A stretch of DNA of 64,000 nucleotides, from positions 744,001-808,000 of the forward strand of contig NZ_CP081001.1 in the NCBI RefSeq assembly GCF_029590555.1. The letters are read 5' to 3'. Shown piece after piece: positions 62,247 to 64,000 of the stretch (position 1 is its first letter; each line of letters starts with the position of its first letter). The stretch comes from Sphingobium sp. V4. Its GTDB lineage: Bacteria; Pseudomonadota; Alphaproteobacteria; Sphingomonadales; Sphingomonadaceae. The notes under the pieces are model-generated. The model was given only the letters and a program-made list of their open reading frames with translations, was not told the origin of the DNA and did no database searches. Both the position numbers and the translations under genes were made by a program.

Positions 62247-62648
62247 ATGATGGTTGCGATATCAAGGGGGCTGCTGGAACAAATCGTGGCCCTGGGCAGG
62301 TCGAGCCGGGATGAGGTGTGCGGCTTGCTGTTCGGTCGGGCGGGAACGATAGAGGGGTTCCAGCCGGCGGCCAATGTCGCGCCCGACCCGGCGCGGCATT
62401 TCGAACTTGACCCGGCTATATTGATCGCAGCGCATCGGTCGGCCCGGACAGGTGGTCCTGCCATCGTCGGCCATTATCATTCGCACCCTTCGGGTGTCGC
62501 CATTCCTTCGGTGACCGATGTCGCCTGCGCGTCGCCGGACGGCAGCCTCTGGCTGATCCTGGGCAGTGAAAAGGCCCGACTCTGGCGGGCTCGGCCGGGT
62601 ACGATAGTTAATGTTCAATTTGTAGAGGTGATGCTCGACATAAGGTGA
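62247..62648 (+). CDS. Stand-alone JAMM/MPN metallopeptidase (M67 family)
   Basis: 133 aa, a bare JAB domain. Complete JAMM motif: Glu23 (DEVCGLLFG), His78 and His80 (HYHSHPSG), Ser88 and Asp91 (PSVTD). It should bind zinc and cleave an isopeptide or peptide bond. Related bacterial JAB proteins act on ubiquitin-like or cysteine-synthesis carrier proteins, or on siderophores; none of those partners is beside it. Two adjacent ATG codons (62247 and 62250) are possible. It is divergent from rluD. Confidence 0.87.
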   Translation: MMVAISRGLLEQIVALGRSSRDEVCGLLFGRAGTIEGFQPAANVAPDPARHFELDPAILIAAHRSARTGGPAIVGHYHSHPSGVAIPSVTDVACASPDGSLWLILGSEKARLWRARPGTIVNVQFVEVMLDIR

Positions 62649-62746
62649 TCGAAAGGCGGCGAGCCGGGCTTGCATCGGGGGGCGCGGGGGCGCATTAGCC
62701 GGATACAGCCTTCCTTTTCCCCCTTTAATTCGGCGATCCCATCCGC

Positions 62747-63394
62747 ATGAACAATCCGACCGACAGCATCGAATTTGCCAGCCTGCTCTGTTCGCGCCTG
62801 TGCCATGACCTGCTGAGCCCAGTCGGCGCGCTCAATAATGGGCTTGAACTGATGGCGGACGAGAATGACCCGGAAATGCGCGAGCGTTGCCTGGAACTGC
62901 TGGGTGACAGTGCGCGGACGTCGGCGAACAAGCTGAAATTCTTCCGCCTGGCTTTCGGCTCGGCGGGCGGCTTCGGCGATGCGGTGCCGCCGCATGAAGC
63001 GCGCGTCGCTATCGAGGGCATGTTCGCAGGCGCGGGTCGGGTGAAGGTCGGCTGGATCGTCGAGGAACAGATGCTCGGCAAGCTGCCCGCCAAGATATTG
63101 CTGAACCTGGCGCTGATCGCGGGCGACGCGCTGGTGCGCGGCGGCCAGCTGGACATCGGCGTCGAATGTCGGCCGGGCGTGACCGAGATCGTCGTTCGGG
63201 CCGAAGGGCCGAAGGTCGTGCTAGACCCGGATCTGCGTGCCGCGCTGGCGGGCACCTTGCCGATCGAGGGGCTGGCGTCGCGCACGGCGGCCGCCTGGAT
63301 GGTCCGGCAGCTGGTGGCGAGCGCGGGGGGCGACATCGTCCTGTCGCCGCCGGGTGAGCCGGTGCTGTTGTTCGGGGCGTCGATCCCGGGCTGA
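62747..63394 (+). CDS. chpT: Histidine phosphotransferase ChpT
   Basis: 215 aa. The phosphoryl-accepting His20 lies in SRLCHDLLSPVGALNNGLEL, the ChpT DHp-like helix, followed by a degenerate ATPase-like domain (KILLNLALIAGDALVRGG, LPIEGLASRTAAAWMVRQL). It passes phosphate from CckA to CtrA and CpdR in the alphaproteobacterial cell-cycle relay. In the same window is ccrM, a target of CtrA in Caulobacter. The ATG at 62747 has no strong site. Confidence 0.92.
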   Translation: MNNPTDSIEFASLLCSRLCHDLLSPVGALNNGLELMADENDPEMRERCLELLGDSARTSANKLKFFRLAFGSAGGFGDAVPPHEARVAIEGMFAGAGRVKVGWIVEEQMLGKLPAKILLNLALIAGDALVRGGQLDIGVECRPGVTEIVVRAEGPKVVLDPDLRAALAGTLPIEGLASRTAAAWMVRQLVASAGGDIVLSPPGEPVLLFGASIPG

Positions 63395-63476
63395 TCCTGC
63401 CGGATGGTGCGTCTGTCGCGCGGTCGGAAGAGCCGAGCGCCGTCGTTGCCGCGACACCCGTCGTAAGACTGACCTG

Positions 63477-64000
63477 TCAATGACCGGCTGACGCCTGCTC
63501 CATCTCGACTCCGATCGTGGCGACCACCTGCGCTGCGGGAAGTGCACGAGCGAGTGATACCCCCTGTCCGGCCCAATGCGCGCCATAACCGCTTTCGCCA
63601 TGCGTCCTCGCCAATTGGTTGAGCGCCTTTCCTGCATCATAGGCGATGGGATAATCGGGTGGAGGTCGTGCGGTGTCGGCACCCCAGCGGGTGAAGCGGT
63701 TGGCCAGGCAGCGGGCGGGGCGGCCGGAAATGGCGCGCGTCATGACCGTATGTGCGGTGGGGCTGAACAGTGCGGCCCGATAGGCGGCGTCGGCGCTGCT
63801 TTCCGGGCAGCCGATGAACGCCGTGCCGAGCTGCGCCGCAACTGCGCCGAGATCGAGCGCCGCACATACGCCTCGTCCGTCCATGATGCCGCCCGCTGCA
63901 ATGACCGGTAATCCCGCCTGCTCGACCAGCAGCCGAGTGAGCGCCATGACGCCCAGCCGGTCGTCCGGCGCATCGGGATCGAAGGTGCCGCGGTGGCCGC
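63477..64000 (-). CDS. Nitronate monooxygenase-like protein (5' end outside window)
   Basis: The C-terminal ~174 residues are visible. The FMN-phosphate loop VIAAGGIMDGRGVCAALDLG, then AAQLGTAFIGCPESSADAAY and a C-terminal ARTHGESGYGAHWAGQGVSLAR are typical of the 2-nitropropane dioxygenase/nitronate monooxygenase family (flavin TIM barrel). Members detoxify nitronates such as propionate-3-nitronate; some act as enoyl-ACP reductases (FabK). The start and substrate-binding N-terminus are outside the window, so the choice between these cannot be made. It converges with chpT. Confidence 0.85.
   Translation of the reverse strand, partial: GHRGTFDPDAPDDRLGVMALTRLLVEQAGLPVIAAGGIMDGRGVCAALDLGAVAAQLGTAFIGCPESSADAAYRAALFSPTAHTVMTRAISGRPARCLANRFTRWGADTARPPPDYPIAYDAGKALNQLARTHGESGYGAHWAGQGVSLARALPAAQVVATIGVEMEQASAGH

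Overview
The window is about 64 kb of GC-rich, gene-dense chromosome from an alphaproteobacterium, most likely a sphingomonad (Sphingobium/Sphingomonas group). The evidence is a CcrM-type GANTC methylase, the ChpT phosphotransferase, an RpoH sigma factor, long RplI and RpsI proteins typical of the class, a complete Anbu cluster, and several families of intergenic palindromes. There are no insertion sequences, integrases, phage genes or CRISPR arrays. One tRNA gene (Met, CAT) is present. The first gene (FadB-like) runs off the left edge and the last (nitronate monooxygenase-like) runs off the right edge.

Layout. 0-3 kb: a fatty-acid beta-oxidation pair (FadB-like, thiolase) behind a palindromic operator. 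3-8 kb: phosphoesterase, MFS exporter, MobA-like nucleotidyltransferase, folE and a FolM-like pteridine reductase. 8-15 kb: enoyl-CoA hydratase and a valine-catabolic block (mmsA, acyl-CoA dehydrogenase, 3-hydroxyisobutyryl-CoA hydrolase, mmsB) divergent from a LysR regulator. 15-22 kb: an SAM methyltransferase, an ABC-2 exporter, MATE and DUF808 membrane proteins, small conserved proteins and a PHB-depolymerase-type esterase. 22-23.4 kb: rpsF-rpsR-rplI. 23.6-31.5 kb: GntP permease, BLUF photoreceptor, RcnB-like protein, a 54-aa secreted peptide and a nodT-macA-macB type tripartite efflux operon. 31.5-38 kb: fabD-fabG, an ArsR regulator, ccrM, folP, rplM-rpsI and CsbD. 38-48 kb: AGCS symporter, glmM-DUF1272-thiD-rnhB, an L,D-transpeptidase, two ribosome-modifying enzymes, ahpF and ahpC, and a TetR regulator. 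48-55.7 kb: a lipoprotein, GT87, acpP-fabF-mltG, a 2H phosphoesterase, a ferredoxin-reductase-type flavoprotein and tRNA-Met. 56-60.2 kb: the ATP-grasp / alpha-E / transglutaminase / Anbu proteasome-like cluster. 60-64 kb: rpoH, rluD, a JAMM peptidase, chpT and the NMO-like gene.

Most genes are housekeeping. The notable signals are: (i) eight GANTC sites packed into about 150 bp in front of ccrM, with a CtrA-like half-site just upstream, in a window that also encodes ChpT; (ii) a 16-bp element (GTTACAYTTTSNKACA) at the same place in front of three neighbouring minus-strand units (RcnB-like gene, secreted peptide, efflux operon), which looks like a small unnamed regulon; (iii) a hairpin that would hide the ribosome-binding site of that secreted peptide; (iv) the complete four-gene Anbu cluster, convergent with the heat-shock sigma gene rpoH; and (v) a folE/pteridine-reductase pair suggesting tetrahydromonapterin synthesis. 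All product names come from reading conserved motifs; no database search was possible.
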